64,000 nucleotides of DNA from Chinchilla lanigera (GCF_000276665.1 NW_004955469.1:10908613-10972612), one strand, 5' to 3'. Numbered from the stretch's first letter, positions 13,606 through 25,720 are shown. Notes: generated by a model from the sequence alone, not told the origin. A program made the numbers and translations.

Positions 13606-13819
13606 GCACCTACGTGTGGCGGGGTGTGGTGGGAGGGGTGGCACAGGTCCATGGCTTTCAGGCAGCGAGGAGCCTACCACGTGCCTTCAAGCTTGTCTCA
13701 TCTGTGTTGGTGTCTGGCCCCATCTCAGGCCCCTGCAGGTATTCAAAGCCCAGTATGATTAATGGGCCACAGTTGCCCCTTCTGTCCTTCCCCCTGAACC
13801 CTGAGGCGAGGGAAGGTTT

Positions 13820-14152
13820 GTGCCCACCCTCTGCTGCACCTCACCTGGAGCGGCTGGCAGGAACCCGAAGGGAAGCCTGGAGAAAGCCCACGGCCTGCCG
13901 CCCTGGGCCTTGCAGGTGGCCTGGCAAACCATTTGGACCAGAACTCTCTGTCTTACCTCCACCCGGGTTCCACATGTGCCTGAAGTGCGGGCCAGGTGGC
14001 TGCTTTTCCTGGTTGTCACCCTGTGGCTGTGGTTTTACCTCTTCCTGGAACTGCTGGCCACAGAGCAACCTGAGACAGGAACTAAGTGGGGGCTGCAGAG
14101 AGCCGCTGCCTCACTAGCTCAGGCCAGGAAAAGGGAGAAGCACCACACTTAG
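13820..14152 (+). CDS. Candidate small single-pass membrane protein frame, antisense in PCARE intron 1
   Basis: I do not recognise this as a known gene. The frame is 110 codons from ATG to TAG. Residues 60-80 form one strongly hydrophobic, tryptophan-rich segment (WLLFLVVTLWLWFYLFLELL), preceded by arginines (VRARW) and followed by an acidic then basic tail (RAAASLAQARKREKHHT). That layout looks more like a real type of membrane protein than chance frames nearby do. A plausible acceptor (GGGCCTTGCAG, ending at 13915) could make only the later part exonic. It lies on the opposite strand to PCARE, within its intron. There is no recognised promoter, and the region also opens in other frames, so it may be chance. 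Confidence 0.22.
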   Translation: MPTLCCTSPGAAGRNPKGSLEKAHGLPPWALQVAWQTIWTRTLCLTSTRVPHVPEVRARWLLFLVVTLWLWFYLFLELLATEQPETGTKWGLQRAAASLAQARKREKHHT

Positions 14153-16630
14153 AGGAGGCACGCTAGACCCTTCTGAGTGCACACAGTACCCCAACGCTCT
14201 GAGACCTAGAGACTGATCTCTCGCAGGGATTGGGCACCTGACAGCTGAAGCTCAGCAGAGGATGCCTCCAGGGACTGGGGCCCCACGGCAAGGAGGACAT
14301 AAACATCACTTTTATTTTTTCAAAAGACTCATCCCTAGCATGGGGTGATGGACAGGAGTCAAAGCAGATTGCAGGCCAGTTGCTCCTGCAAGCCTGCCTC
14401 ACTGGAAGACCCAGCGGGCGCAGTCGTGCCCCTGCAAGCCCTTGTGCATGATCTTGGGAAGGCTGTGTCCAGGTCCCTAGTGTTGTTCCCCTATGTAGGC
14501 TGGCAGAAAAATATGCTCGCCTTCTACAGAGAGGCAAAGCCTTGCTGCAATACAGCTAATGTTTGTGCCTCTGGACACCAAATTCACACCTTGGGGTGGC
14601 GCTGAGCATTTTCCTATGGTGAGCTCTTTGTGTGGAACGGCTTAGAGACATGATCATGCCAAGAGGCAGGGGAATGGGTACAAGTCATTGACCTTCCATG
14701 TGACCTTGGGCAGGCTCCTTTTTCAAGCTATAAGGAACCCTCCTTCCCCCCCAAAGATTGAGATTCAGGGCATAAAACAACCGTTTAGGCTGCTCTATTC
14801 CGAGGAGAAGCCCGAGAAAAGGGCATTATTTTCTTCTTGAACAATTTTATGTTCTTGAACAACTTTATAGCTCCTGCTGTTTTAAAATGTTAGTGTTTTT
14901 AATTAATGCCGTTTTATTGTCCCTGTTCTCTCAAGCTCTTCTCCTGAAGGGCACAGTTTTAGAAATCTAATAACTGAATAAGTAGCTGGTGAGAGGAATA
15001 ATACATTAACATTTATAGAGGTTCTTAGATGAAAGCCGCTGTGCTGTAGGAAGCCCACTTTAGATTTAAGAAAAGAGCAACGTTACATTAAGATTCTTGC
15101 AAAAATAATCAATATTTCATTTCTTTCAAGTGGCTGGGGAAGTTTATATAACTATTATCATGCCCAACTTTCCTGAGATAATATCTTTACTAAAAATTGA
15201 CTGCCGAGTACTTTGTAAAAAATTATCACTTTTGCCTGGACAGATTGTGAGGGCTGTAACATGTGTCACATGTGCAGAAATTAAACACAGATTTACACAA
15301 TTGTGGCTAATACAGAGACAGCAAGAACTGCTGTTGGTTGAGCTTTGTCTGATCTGTATCAAGACACACTGAAAAGAACTCTTCTCTAACAGGCTTCTGG
15401 TTGACATTTTCCCCATATAGTCTGTAAAATAACCACTAGAGCATACGAGTGATCCTTTCGGTGCTCACGCAGTGGCTATCCTGACTCATGGCCCCTTGTG
15501 GCTGTGTGCCTGTCTGTAGGCCTGCCGTCCACGTGCAAGTCACTTGCTCCTGCGGAGAAAGCCACAGTCAGAACGCACTCTGCCAAGGGCAGGGACGGCC
15601 GCTCTTTGCCTAGATTCTGGTACTTGGCACTCATAAAGCATCTTGTTCATATGTCACAAACCTCTGAAGTTGGTGGAGAGGTGGAGCTAGGTCCTGAGGG
15701 GAATGGGAATCCCGACACTTCTATTCTACACCTCCAGGACCAGCCATTCTCAAGGCGTGGGCTGCAGACTCCTGAGTACCCCAAGATGCTTTCAAGGAAG
15801 CCTATTTCCTTTATAATATGAAGATGATACTTGCCCTTCTTGCTTATTCTCAGGAAAGTGGGATCAGTTTCCAGAGCCCATATAATGGGTGATATGGTCA
15901 CAGACTGGCTGCAGGGGCAGATCTCAGGGTGCAGCTGTCTTCCCAGCCATTGAGCCAGACACCAACAAAGTTTGCAAAAATGGAAGACAGGGCCACTCCT
16001 TTGACTAAGTTTTGTGGTTGTTGCAGAAAGCAGGCTTTCCGTAGGAATGTGTTATTTGTGTTAGCATGGAAATGGTTTAGTCTTTAACAAATAGCTAATA
16101 ACAGGTTCACACATTTCTCAGTTTTAACTTCTATTATAGTAAAAATGTGTAGACTATATCCCATACCCAGGGGCTCTTTTGGGTTCTCAATAATTTTTAG
16201 TAGTTTCACCAGGTAGTTAGTGACTGGACAGTTCACTGGATCCAGTGAATAAAAGCAACAGAATCCAGCTGCTGGGTCCAGACAGAGCTGGAGTGAGCTG
16301 GCCATTGGCAGGTGGTTTCCCCACTCTGTCATCTACACAATAAGGGGGTGTTATGTAGCACTAATTTGGTGCTTACAAACTTAAAAAATTACAACAGAGC
16401 CTCTTTGCATTAAAAATCTTTCTCAGGAACCCAATGTGTTCCAGAAAAAAGCTCAGTCTCTCATAGTGGAAGAGGGGAGCACCCTGTTCCCCATACCTCT
16501 CTTTCCCACTTGCCTCTTCTCTTGGAGCACAGTATGGGAACTGCTGACCCAGACAATCCCTAGGGCCCACTCCCTGTGCTCTTCTCCCTTCCAAATACCC
16601 GGAGGATAGTGGATCAATGGCACTTCTTAC

Positions 16631-19600
16631 CTGCTTTGGCTGAGCTGGGATTCCGAAGAGGTGCCAGCGAGGTTGGAACTGGGCAGCTGAAGCTGGATAC
16701 CCAGCTGGTGGCGGGGTGCTGTCCTTCTGACGAAAGGCAGGGGGTTGAGGGAACACAGAGCCGTTCTCCTCTGCGAATCTGCTCCCATTCGTGGTCCTGA
16801 ACTGCATACTGCTTGGGTCCCTAGAGGGGCCCCAGGCTCTGGTGGCAGTGACTGTGGGGTCAGTGGGCGAGCTGTTGATTTGGCTTCAAACAGAGATGAT
16901 GTGGCTGGGCAGAATATGGCAGATACCTTGGCTGAGGGGACTTGACCGTCTTCAGAGTCTCCTGTCTCCCTCTGCCCCCAAGATATGGATGCTGGGGGGG
17001 ACAGGGAGGGGACAGAGGAAAGGGAGCTTGCTTCTGTGCTCTGTGCAGGAGGGCTCCCTGGAGGCAGGCTGGGAGACCTGTGTTGGGGCGGTGAAGGTCC
17101 TTTCTTTGCTGGTGGTGGACTTAGCACCTTGGGGCTCACTGGTGGGCTGGGAGCCCCAGGGCTGAGTGGTGGGCTGGGGGAGCTGATCACAGTGGGGAGA
17201 CTTGACTGGGCGAGTCCATGGGAGGAGGGAAGGCCATGCAGTCTCTTGTCTGCTTGGGGCACCCGGTGTGCCTTTGTGGGAGAGGCTTTTCTGACCACCG
17301 GGGGACTTCTCTCTCGGCTCAGCCTGGAGGCCTGTGTAGAATGAGTTCTTCTAGTGGGTCTGGCCAGGCTAAGTTCTGAGGTCCTGCTTTGCCCAGATGT
17401 AAGGCTGGTGTGGTGCCAGGCAACTGCCTTCCAGGGATGCTTGGAGGCGCTTGTGGCCTTCGCTGCTTGTGCCTGACTCTGGGCCCTGCCCTCCCGCTCT
17501 GAGTCAGGGCTGGCTGCTGGTGGGAGGCTAGAATCCAAGGCAAGCTTTCTGGGATTGCTGCTGCTCTTGGTGCTCCCCAGCCCTGTGCTGCACAGCTTGC
17601 TGGGGCTGGCAGTGCCCTTGTTGGGCAGCAAGTTGATGGGACTCATGGAGGCTCTCAGCTTTGAGGAAGCCCATGTTCCTCTGGCAGGACCAGATCCTCC
17701 CAGTCCTGGTGCCGGGGTCCCTTCGGGGGAGCTTTCTGCTGGTTTGCTGCCTTCTGGAGGCTCCAGAGAGGCAAATGATCTGTCCATCAGGATTTCCAGA
17801 GGCGGTGGAGGGAGGTGCTCTGAGTCCTCCTCTGTTTCACAGTGTGTCCCCTCACTGTTAGATGCTTCTGCCGCAGGCAAAGGAGGAAAGACCGGCGCCA
17901 AGGGCCTCCAGGGTATGTCAGCTCTGAGATAGCTGCTGCCCACTGCTGGAGAAATTTGGGGCTTGGGATACAAAGGAGCAAGCCCCCTGTAAATGGGAAA
18001 TCTGGGAGGCATGATGGGTACCCCCCACCTCCTGAGACAGGGGCTTGACCCTGAGTTCTTAGTGTCCCCTGGTGTCCTTGTACTCTCGGCGGGACTGAAA
18101 GTTTCAATAAGTTTTTTGACTGATGTTCTGGTGGGGCATCCCCTGACCATCCAGTCCTTGGCCCTGGCAGCCTCGCTGTCCTTCTCACCTGACGGGGTGC
18201 TGTTTGGCAGCTTCTCAGTGTTTCCCCGCCAGGGCTGTTCACCTTCAGGGTGGGGACCGCATCTCTGCCAAATGTTCTTGTCCTGATTAGGCAAGATGCT
18301 GAAGTCCTTGGTGAGGGACGCCTTGAGCTTGCTGACGGTGTTGCTGGGGCTCACCCTGTAGTTGCTGGTAAGCCTCAGAGCTGCTGGCCTGGGTTGTAGA
18401 ATCTGCTCCTTCTTCTGCCCCTGCCGTTTAGCATCCAAGGCATAAAACATCTCCAGCCTCTGGCTGAGATCTCCCTGGACCCTCTGCAGCTCCTGGAGAG
18501 TAGGGTCTTCCTGGTGTTCTTTAAGACACCCCTCTGACTGGGACCTTCTCTGCCTCTCGGGGGCCCTCCTGCTGCCGCTGACCGTGCTAGGTCTTGGTGG
18601 GACCATTGTCCTTCCCTCCTCTTCCTCAGCCCAGTCTTGATGTCCAGAGGGGATGGGGACAAACTTGATCCTTTCACTGATGGCTTCTTTCATCTTCAGA
18701 ATCATCTCCCGGGCCTGGGGGCTCCTAAGCTTCCTGGAGCGTGGCTGAAAGAGGCTTTCCCTGTCAGCGGGTGAAGACTGTGGCCTTGAATGTGGGGCTC
18801 TTTCCTGCCCTGTGCACAGACTCATGCTGCTAACTTCATTGTCCTCCTCCTCCGGGCTGCTGTCCTCACCTTCACTGAGGGATAGCATAGCCATCAGCCT
18901 GGAGCTTTCAGGAAGATGTGCTTTCGTGGGGGCGGCAATCCCCAGAGAATCGCAAGGCATGCTCTTGCCCACCGCCACAGGCCTGGAGGTAATTGTTTCT
19001 GGGCCTGTGCTGGAGGGGCATGGCCTCCTTGCTTCACCCTGTGTTGCTGGCTGAACCTTTGTCATGGGAGGCCTTGACAGTGGGCAGTCCTGGGCTCTGT
19101 CGGGACCCATCTGGAATGGACTTTGCTGCCAGGCCTGTCCTGACAGACTGGTCTCCATTTGAGGTGAAGTCCTCAGGTTCCATTCTACAGGCTCTGGTGC
19201 CAAGTCCCAGCTGGCTTGCTTCCCCAGCTTGTCTATGGACTGCACGGACTCGTTGTCAGCACCGATGCCACTGTCCTCGGAGCACAAGGGTAGATCGTGC
19301 AGCCCAGAGTCAGCATGGCCACTCGTGAAGCTCTCTAGCTGCACCAGTGTCCTTAGGAGACGTTCCTCCACACCCCTCTTCGTGCTCAGCTTATTTTCCA
19401 AGTGGCTTGCGGTGGAGTAGAGGTAGCCACTGGAGCCCTCCAGGGAGTTGCCAGTGAGGGGGGCCACCGTGCCATGGAGCATCTGTAGCTTGCTGACAGT
19501 GTACTGAAGGAGCTGTTGCAGGAGGTCTGGCTGCGCCTGGGGCTCTCCTTTCCTCAATGGCCAAATCAGATTGTCCCTAACCTCCTGGAGGAGCGCTTCT

Positions 19601-20250
19601 CCATCTCTAGAGATCTCCCCCAGGAGCTGGCTGACCTCCTCAAAGCACAGCAGCAGGAAGTGGAGCATGGGCTGCAGCAGCTCCCGGGTCTGGATGGTCT
19701 GATGGATGAGGCACACGATTGCTTCATACTTGGAGAGGCTGGAGTGCAGGTAGGTGTAAGTATGCTGGTGAGCCTTTACCAGAGGCTCGGGGAAGTCCAC
19801 TTTGCCTGCTGAACCCGGAGCAGGGAGGAAGGTTTGGCAGCAGTGGCCTGATTTGGAGGTCTCTTGGGTAGTACTTTGCACACTCTCTTTCCTGGGAAAG
19901 GCTGCCTCTTGGGTCCCGTGGGAGCCTGGTGTATTGAATGGAATGTCCTCGGCCATGTGGGAGGTTTGGGTCTCTGCCATCAGTCCTTCCTTATCTCCCT
20001 TGAGCTGACGAAGACCTTCAGCCATGGTTTGAGTCCTGCTGGAACTTAGCTGCTCCTCTGCCAGCCTTCGTCCCTGAGGCGGGCTCCCCACAGCGTCATA
20101 GTGGGTAGAACTTTTAACCAGCGAAGGGACGGAAGCCCTTTTACTGTTCCTCTGGTGTCCTGGCAAAATTGCTTTGGGCTTTTTCAAAAATTGAATGCCA
20201 CTCCTTGCAACGCTGTTTACAATGTCGCTGTGTGAAGGTGTGCAGCCCAT
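16631..20250 (-). CDS. PCARE: PCARE (C2orf71), first and main coding exon
   Basis: PCARE is a photoreceptor cilium protein that recruits actin-module proteins such as WASF3 to the site where outer-segment discs form; loss in people causes retinitis pigmentosa type 54. The start chosen is ATG at 20250, giving [19 protein letters not shown], identical in character to the human N-terminus and carrying the Gly2/Cys3 pair for myristoylation and palmitoylation. The same frame stays open upstream to an ATG at 20343, but that extension is not part of the known protein. Residues about 155-315 are a helical, leucine-rich region; an acidic stretch ([17 protein letters not shown]) lies in the middle; about 1015-1090 is a Ser/Pro-rich, SH3-ligand-like segment. 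The exon has 1206 codons plus AG, then donor GTAAGA. With exon 2 it gives 1289 residues with no break. Confidence 0.96.
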
Positions 20251-20560
20251 GATTTCAGCTGGTCCACCCGCAGCTTTCACAATTTTCAGAGAATCATCTT
20301 GGAAATAGGAGCAAGAGGCAGCCTTACTGATCCATCCAGGCAATTCAAGGCCAAAGTCCTTTGAAGTCCATGGTGCAAGGTGCTAGATGTGGAACCAGCT
20401 TTCCTCACCTTCTTGGCCCCACTGTGGGGAAGGAATGGTGCCTGTCATCTGTGTCCTTCTAAGTTTTGAACCTTGTGCTGTTAGTGAGAAGTGGGACAAT
20501 TCCAAAGCACCTAGTCGCATGGATTATGGGCCTGTGTTTTGCTTGTGTCTCGACAGATGT
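20251..20560 (-). promoter_or_regulatory. PCARE: PCARE upstream region with a possible CRX-type site
   Basis: This is the DNA just before the PCARE start codon on its own strand, so it should hold the 5' UTR and core promoter. GGATTA at 20521-20526 (TAATCC on the gene strand) matches the core bound by CRX and OTX2 in photoreceptor genes, 271 bases before the ATG. One six-base match is weak evidence, and I cannot place the transcription start. Confidence 0.3.
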
Positions 20561-22659
20561 GGATGGCAAGCGGAGCTTTAAGCCTATTAGGTTAATCATG
20601 CCCTAGCCAGTCAGCACTCACAGTGTGTTCTAATATAGAACTTCTCAGCATTTACTATCTTGGGAAGCAGATTATTTTTGCATGTGCTTATGCTTTTAAT
20701 TCTGTTCAGATGCCTGCCATATGAAACCTAGAGAAATTAGCTGTGATTGTGGGAGCCTCTGGAAGAGATGCATTTGTGGATGAGAAGAGAGGGTTTGACA
20801 ATTACAGACTCCAGAAGAAAAGTGACTTTCACAGCTTAACAAGGGCAAACCAGTGGAATGTGTGCTAATCTGCTGTTATCAAGATGACCCCCCAACACAC
20901 AACAGACAACAACCAAGCAGTGCATTGGTGTCTTCGGGGCTTGTAAAGCTCTGTGGCTGTAGTGATGGACATCTCTAAATACTAAGGCAGTGAATGAACG
21001 AGACAAAATTGCCTTCTTCGATATTAGCACATTGAGTTAGAGAGCAGGAAAAACATCCTTCCTGGCTTGGAGATAGAAAACAGGGAAACTTACTGCCACA
21101 TAAAGTTTAAAGTCAGTCACTATGGACCACAGTGACTCAGGGGCCAATGCTCTCCTGCGAAGAGGTTTTTTATTAAACTTTCCCCCCAGGAAAACAAGCT
21201 ACACCTAGGCAGTGGAGAGCTACTCAGTCATTAGGAGTAGAACTCAAGGGGGAAAATGTGTTTTTCTTTTCAAGCACATCTTTCTACTCAAGCTAAGCAA
21301 AGTGCTCTTGCCCCTGGCCAAGGGTAGCAGCTACCTGTTTAAAATTCCTTTTATAAACCTCATTTGCTGTCAGTAAAGTCTAGAGCAAGAATTTAGAGTA
21401 GGGAGACATAAGTTTGGGTCTTGACTCCTTATCCTTTGAGTTGGGGAACTTTGCTGAGGCAGAGATCATCTTTAAAGCGGGGACAGTGGTGCCTACTTTA
21501 CTGAGCTCTTGTGGGGATCAATGCTTGGTTAAGTGCTTTACCTGGTACCTAGGTAGGGTAGGTATTAACAAAACTGCCTTGCTCCTTCCTCCCCAGAAGC
21601 TAAGGCAAACCCTGACCCTTCCCTGAATTATCTGGAAATAATTTCCAGCTATTGGTCTTCGAGTTCTGTAAAGTTGGCTCGTTTATTCATTTGCTATCCC
21701 ATGTCTGGGCAGAATGGCCCTGTGTTTGGTGCACGGCTGCGTTAGGGTTTTCCTAAGGCTTCAATGTATAATTTCTTGGTCCTTAAGCACAGTGACACAG
21801 TGATTTCCCAAGCCCGAAAGAGGCTTTTATTTAGCCATTTCCCACTTTTGGACATTTGGGTCATTGCCAATGTTGAATGTTCCTCATAGAAAAAATACTG
21901 CCTTGAGCATCTCTGAGGTCTCCTGAAGGTGCCGAGATTGGAGTTACCGTTCTGGCTTTATGGTCTTCATTTTCCCTCTGGAGCTTTGTACAACAGTGAT
22001 CACGACACTGTGGATGTCGGGATGTCTCAGGCAGAGGGGACTGAGAGCCGTCTCCTGTCCTCTGCTGTGAGCAAGCTAGAGACTGGCTACCAGGGCTGTG
22101 TGCAGAGCCTGTGCTGGTCACGGCCCGTTACCCCGGAGTGGATCATTAATAAAGTTCCCCGATCTGTTTATTTGCAGCAGAATTCAGGGGAAACCCAAGC
22201 TGAATCCGTGCCTGGGGGCGGGCTGTGTAAGCATCAAGCTGTTGTTTCATTTGTGACCATGCTGGGCTGGCGGGTAAACGGGGGTGCTGCGTGTGGGGCC
22301 TGTTCTATCTCCTCTGGGTCTTGCATGGAACAGAATGAAAGCTCATCTGAGGGATGCCTTCTGTAAAGTCTTCTGCCCTCAGGATTTGGGCCTCTGCTTG
22401 AATTATCTTTGTAAAAACCTTTGATCTAAGTGCTAAAATTATTTCTAAACCAATGATCAAAATCAAAGTCTTTGCCTAGAGGATGACCTGTCAGATAGCT
22501 TCGCACCTTTTAGGCTCGTTTCAGGACTGTTATGAATAATTCAAAATAAGGTGTTTATCTATTGCCATTGATTTTCTCATTAAGACCAACTTTTTTTCTT
22601 TTTTTCTTTTTAAATTTGGCTTGCTTCAAGTGGAAAAAGACCTCTTTGGGTGGGAATTT
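20561..22659. other. Unique sequence upstream of PCARE
   Basis: No gene recognised. A degenerate MIR-like segment lies at about 21410-21560 ('ggtcttgactcc...ggggacagtggtgcctactttactgagctcttgtggggatcaatg'). Frames such as 21929-22366 have no protein-like composition. Confidence 0.5.
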
Positions 22660-23190
22660 CAATGGCGTTACTTTGGAAAACTGACATCTACACATCTACC
22701 TTAGGACCCACCAATTCCAATCCTAAGAATTTACCCAAGAGTGTTAGGTCATAAGCCTCAGAGAGGTTGGCACAAGAATATTCATGGTAACTCTATTCAC
22801 ATCTATCGATAAGGAAATATATTGATATAATTATGCAGTGGAATACTACCCCAAAATGAAAAGAACAAACTACTGAAACATAACAACTTGCATAAATTTA
22901 AAAATACTTATGATGAGTGAAAGAAGCCAGACACAAAGAGTACATTTAGAAAGATTCTACTTATATGGAATTCAAGAACAGGGAAGACTAATCTATGGGG
23001 TTGTAGAACTCGAGAGAGTGGTTATCTCTACAAACATCTATTGATTGATTTTGACTATGGAGGTGAAGCAGTTCCTTAGGGTGCTGGAAATGGCATATAT
23101 ATTGATCTTGTTGGTAGTTATATAGAGATGTAAAAATTGTTTGAGTTGTGCTGTTAAGTTGTATACACATATGCCCCTAATTAAAATGCA
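22660..23190 (+). repeat. Old L1 (L1M type) 3' region
   Basis: It follows the L1M 3' end: 'caattccaatcctaagaatttaccc', 'cagtggaatactacc', 'agtgaaagaagccagacacaaagagt' and 'attctacttatatggaattcaagaacaggg'. It is strongly diverged with no coding left. Confidence 0.8.
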
Positions 23191-23249
23191 GTGTTATATA
23201 GATTGTTTTATGCCTAGCTATGATGCTGTTAATCTTAGATAAGGGTCCC

Positions 23250-23420
23250 CTATATTAGTTTTCTGTTGTTGCACAACAAATTACCCCCAAGTTTATCAGG
23301 TATTATCTCAGTTTCTGTGGATTAAGAAATTTGGAAGCAACTCAGCTGGGCAGTTCTGATCATGGGTCTCTTGTGAGGTTGGTCCAGATGGCAGCCAGCA
23401 TTGCAGACATCTGAGGGCTT
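23250..23420. repeat. Ancient interspersed repeat fragment
   Basis: The segment 'tagttttctgttgttgcacaacaaattacccccaag...' is a commonly seen mammalian repeat motif, but I cannot name the family with confidence. Confidence 0.45.
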
Positions 23421-23639
23421 CACTGGAGCTGCATCATTGGTTCTGAGAACTCTTGGTGCCTTGCGAGCTGTTTGCAGGAGGCCCCAGTTTCTCAAGGCTT
23501 GGGGCTCTGCATTGGGTTACTTCACTGTCCTTAAAACATGGCAGCTGGTTTCCCCTGGAGCAAGTGGTCCGAGAGAACAAGGAGGAAGTGGCTATGTCCT
23601 GATCTCAGAAGTCATCTTTGCTTTCTCCATGTTTTATTT

Positions 23640-23965
23640 TAAGCCAGGGTTATGAATTATATCTAAACTGTTCCCCTAAAGCTTCATGTGTATGGAAGCT
23701 GATTGGATGATAGGGGTGCTACATCCGTCAATGAATTCATCCTTTCATGCACTCTGTTGCTGAAGATGCTGTTAGGAGGCCTGGTTAGAGGTGGGTCAGT
23801 GGGCGGGGCTGTGGCCTGGAAGTGTCTATTTACTTCCGTCTTCTACTTCCTGCTGCCATGCTGTGAGCTGCTTCTTCTCTGCATGCTGCTCTGCCTTGGA
23901 CCAGCAAACTATGGACTGAAACCTCCACAAACTAGGAACCAAAGTAAGCCTTTCTTCCTTTAAGG
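23640..23965 (+). repeat. MaLR-type LTR (rodent)
   Basis: It has the usual MaLR LTR landmarks: 'cccctaaagcttcatgtgtatggaagc', 'ggaggcctggttagaggtgggtcagtggg', 'tgctgccatgctgtgagctgcttc' and 'ggaccagcaaactatggactgaaacctcc', ending in 'aagtaagcctttcttcctt'. This is an old solo LTR; no internal retroviral genes are visible next to it. Confidence 0.7.
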
Positions 23966-24259
23966 TGTGGGACAGTAATGAAGACATTATACTCTAGGGG
24001 AAAAAATTAGGTTCCACCTTTAAAAATTACTTTAAAAAACATCTGGCCATATCACAGGTCAAGCTGTGACATCCTATATAATTGTGTATACTAAATATGA
24101 GTTTATTAAGGTGCTACTCTTTGCTGTTCAGCACATTGAAAATCTATTTTGGTTCATGTGGTCCTGAACTAAATTTATCAGCAAGAGATGGTTCCATTTT
24201 AATCACTTTTGTGGCACTAATTTTGAGCCAAGTCTGAATGTCATTTAAACATTGTCTAG

Positions 24260-24373
24260 TGGCTGGGGTCTTAGCTCATTGGCAAAGCACTTGCTTGACA
24301 ACCATGAGGTCCTGAGTTCTATTCCCAGTACCACCTCCCCAAAAAACAAAAAAATGAAACAAAACAAAAAAAA
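24260..24373 (+). repeat. ID-type SINE
   Basis: GGCTGGGGTCTTAGCTCATT (A-box) and GAGTTCTATTCCCAGTACC (B-box) are followed by an A-rich tail. It is flanked by ATTGTCTAG at 24251-24259 and 24374-24382. It is more diverged than the copies at 36 and 37 kb. Confidence 0.85.
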
Positions 24374-24382
24374 ATTGTCTAG

Positions 24383-24960
24383 ACTTTTATACAGATGGAA
24401 TCATATAGCACTTCATGTTTTGGTTAACTTCTTTCCTCAAAAAAATTAATACTAGACTCTTTCATGTCATGTTGTATGTATCAGTAATTCAGACCTTTTT
24501 ATTTCTGAGTAGTATGATTAGCTCATTTTCTGAATGTTCACAGAGGCACTATTTAAAATAAAGGTGAAAATAAACCTTGTGTTCCTCAACTCTAGTGTTC
24601 CTGATGGATAACTAAAATGTGGTAAATGTGTATAAATGGAATATTATTCAACATAAAAGGGCATGAGACACTGATATATGCTACACATTGTGCCTATACT
24701 TAATGTCATTGAATTGTACACTTTATTTATTTATTTATTTATTTTTGTCTTTTTGAGACAGGGACTTGCTATGCAGTTCAGGCTTTCCTTGAGCTCACTT
24801 TGTAGCCTAGGCTGGTCTCGAACTCACAACGATCCTCCTGCCTCAGCCTCCTGAGTGCTGGGATTACAGGTATGTGCCACCTCGCCTGGCTGAATTGTAC
24901 ACTTTAAAATGGTAAAATTTATGTTATATGTATTTTACCATGACATTAGTAATATATGAC
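24383..24960. repeat. Old L1M fragments split by a B1
   Basis: The first part (about 24383-24560) is L1M 3' sequence in reverse ('atacagatggaatcatatagc...tttatttctgagtagtatgatt'). The second (about 24590-24710 and 24907-24960) is forward ('gtgtataaatggaatattattcaacataaaagg', 'gaattgtacactttaaaatgg'). The B1 at 24726-24890 interrupts the second part. Confidence 0.7.
24726..24890 (-). repeat. B1 SINE with clear target duplication
   Basis: A reverse B1 ('tttgagacagggacttgctatg' to 'gggattacaggtatgtgccacc') with a T-rich ATTT tail at the left. It is flanked by a perfect 16-bp direct repeat, TGAATTGTACACTTTA, at 24710-24725 and 24891-24906, which fixes the insertion into older L1 sequence. Confidence 0.9.
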
Positions 24961-25422
24961 GTATAAAAACTAGGAAACACAGATAAACTTAAGGTAAACT
25001 GAAGGTCTATCATCTCTATCTGCCTGTCAATCTCTTTCTGACTCAATACAGAGTGCTCTATGTAAAATTTGTAGCCTAGTTTGATATGTCATAAATTTAT
25101 GGTCATATCATCAAATATGCTTTTCAGCACTTTAATGGCTACAATATTCCATTGACTGGAGGAAAGACATTTTATTTGGTCAGATTCTTATTACTGAACA
25201 GTGAAGTTAAATCTATTGTAAGTAATGCTAAAATATCTCTGTAGGTAAATCTACCACATTTGGGATTATTTTCTAAGGATAAATTCTCAGATGTGAACTT
25301 TCTTAGCTAAATAATGTAAACATTTAAGAAAATGGATGGATTTTATTTTTTAAAAAGTTCTAGATTTGAGAAAAAACTAAGCACAGAATTCCTGTATACC
25401 TTTGTCTCTTACAATGTTTTCC

Positions 25423-25506
25423 ATACTATACTATACTAAACTATACCATACCATACCATACCCTACCCTACCTTACTATACTATACTATACTATACTACA
25501 CTATAA
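25423..25506 (+). repeat. Pentanucleotide microsatellite (ACTAT/ACCAT)
   Basis: About 80 bases of five-base units: ACTAT at each end and ACCAT and ACCCT variants in the middle, giving an internally layered repeat. Confidence 0.9.
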
Positions 25507-25514
25507 TTTTGATA

Positions 25515-25720
25515 ATTTTGTTTTGCTTTGTTTTGTGGCACTGGAGATCGAACCCAAGCCTTCACATTGAGCTACATCCCCGGATCTCTTTCATTTTTTA
25601 TTTTGAGACAGAGTCTCACTAAATCTGTAAGTTGCTCAGGTTGGGCTCAAACTTGGGATCTTCTAGCCCGAGTCTCCTAGAATGCTGGGATTACAGACAC
25701 ACACCACTATGCCTTCCTTT
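25515..25720 (-). repeat. B1-ID dimeric SINE
   Basis: Reversed ID half ('tggcactggagatcgaacccaag...gagctacatccccgg') is directly joined to a reversed B1 half ('ttttgagacagagtctcactaaat...ctgggattacagacacacacc'). The join without a gap fits the known dimeric B1-ID class of rodents. Confidence 0.75.

Larger units (their letters stand above)
12732..16630 (-). other. PCARE: PCARE intron 1
   Basis: The intron of 3899 bases has a strong donor (GTAAGAAGTG on the minus strand, at 16630-16621) and a pyrimidine-rich acceptor with TTTCTGCAG. It holds a MIR at about 13440-13605, a candidate antisense frame at 13820-14152 and otherwise unique sequence. The part from about 14.6 to 16.5 kb is AT-richer and shows nothing recognisable. 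Confidence 0.85.

Noticed and set aside
16745..20049. Many plus-strand frames over PCARE exon 1
   Set aside because: They are shadows of the GC-rich PCARE coding sequence on the other strand and resemble no protein.
20251..20343. N-terminal extension of PCARE to an upstream ATG
   Set aside because: The 31 extra residues are not part of the known protein, and the internal ATG gives the conserved MGCTPS lipid-modification start. It is kept only as an open upstream frame.
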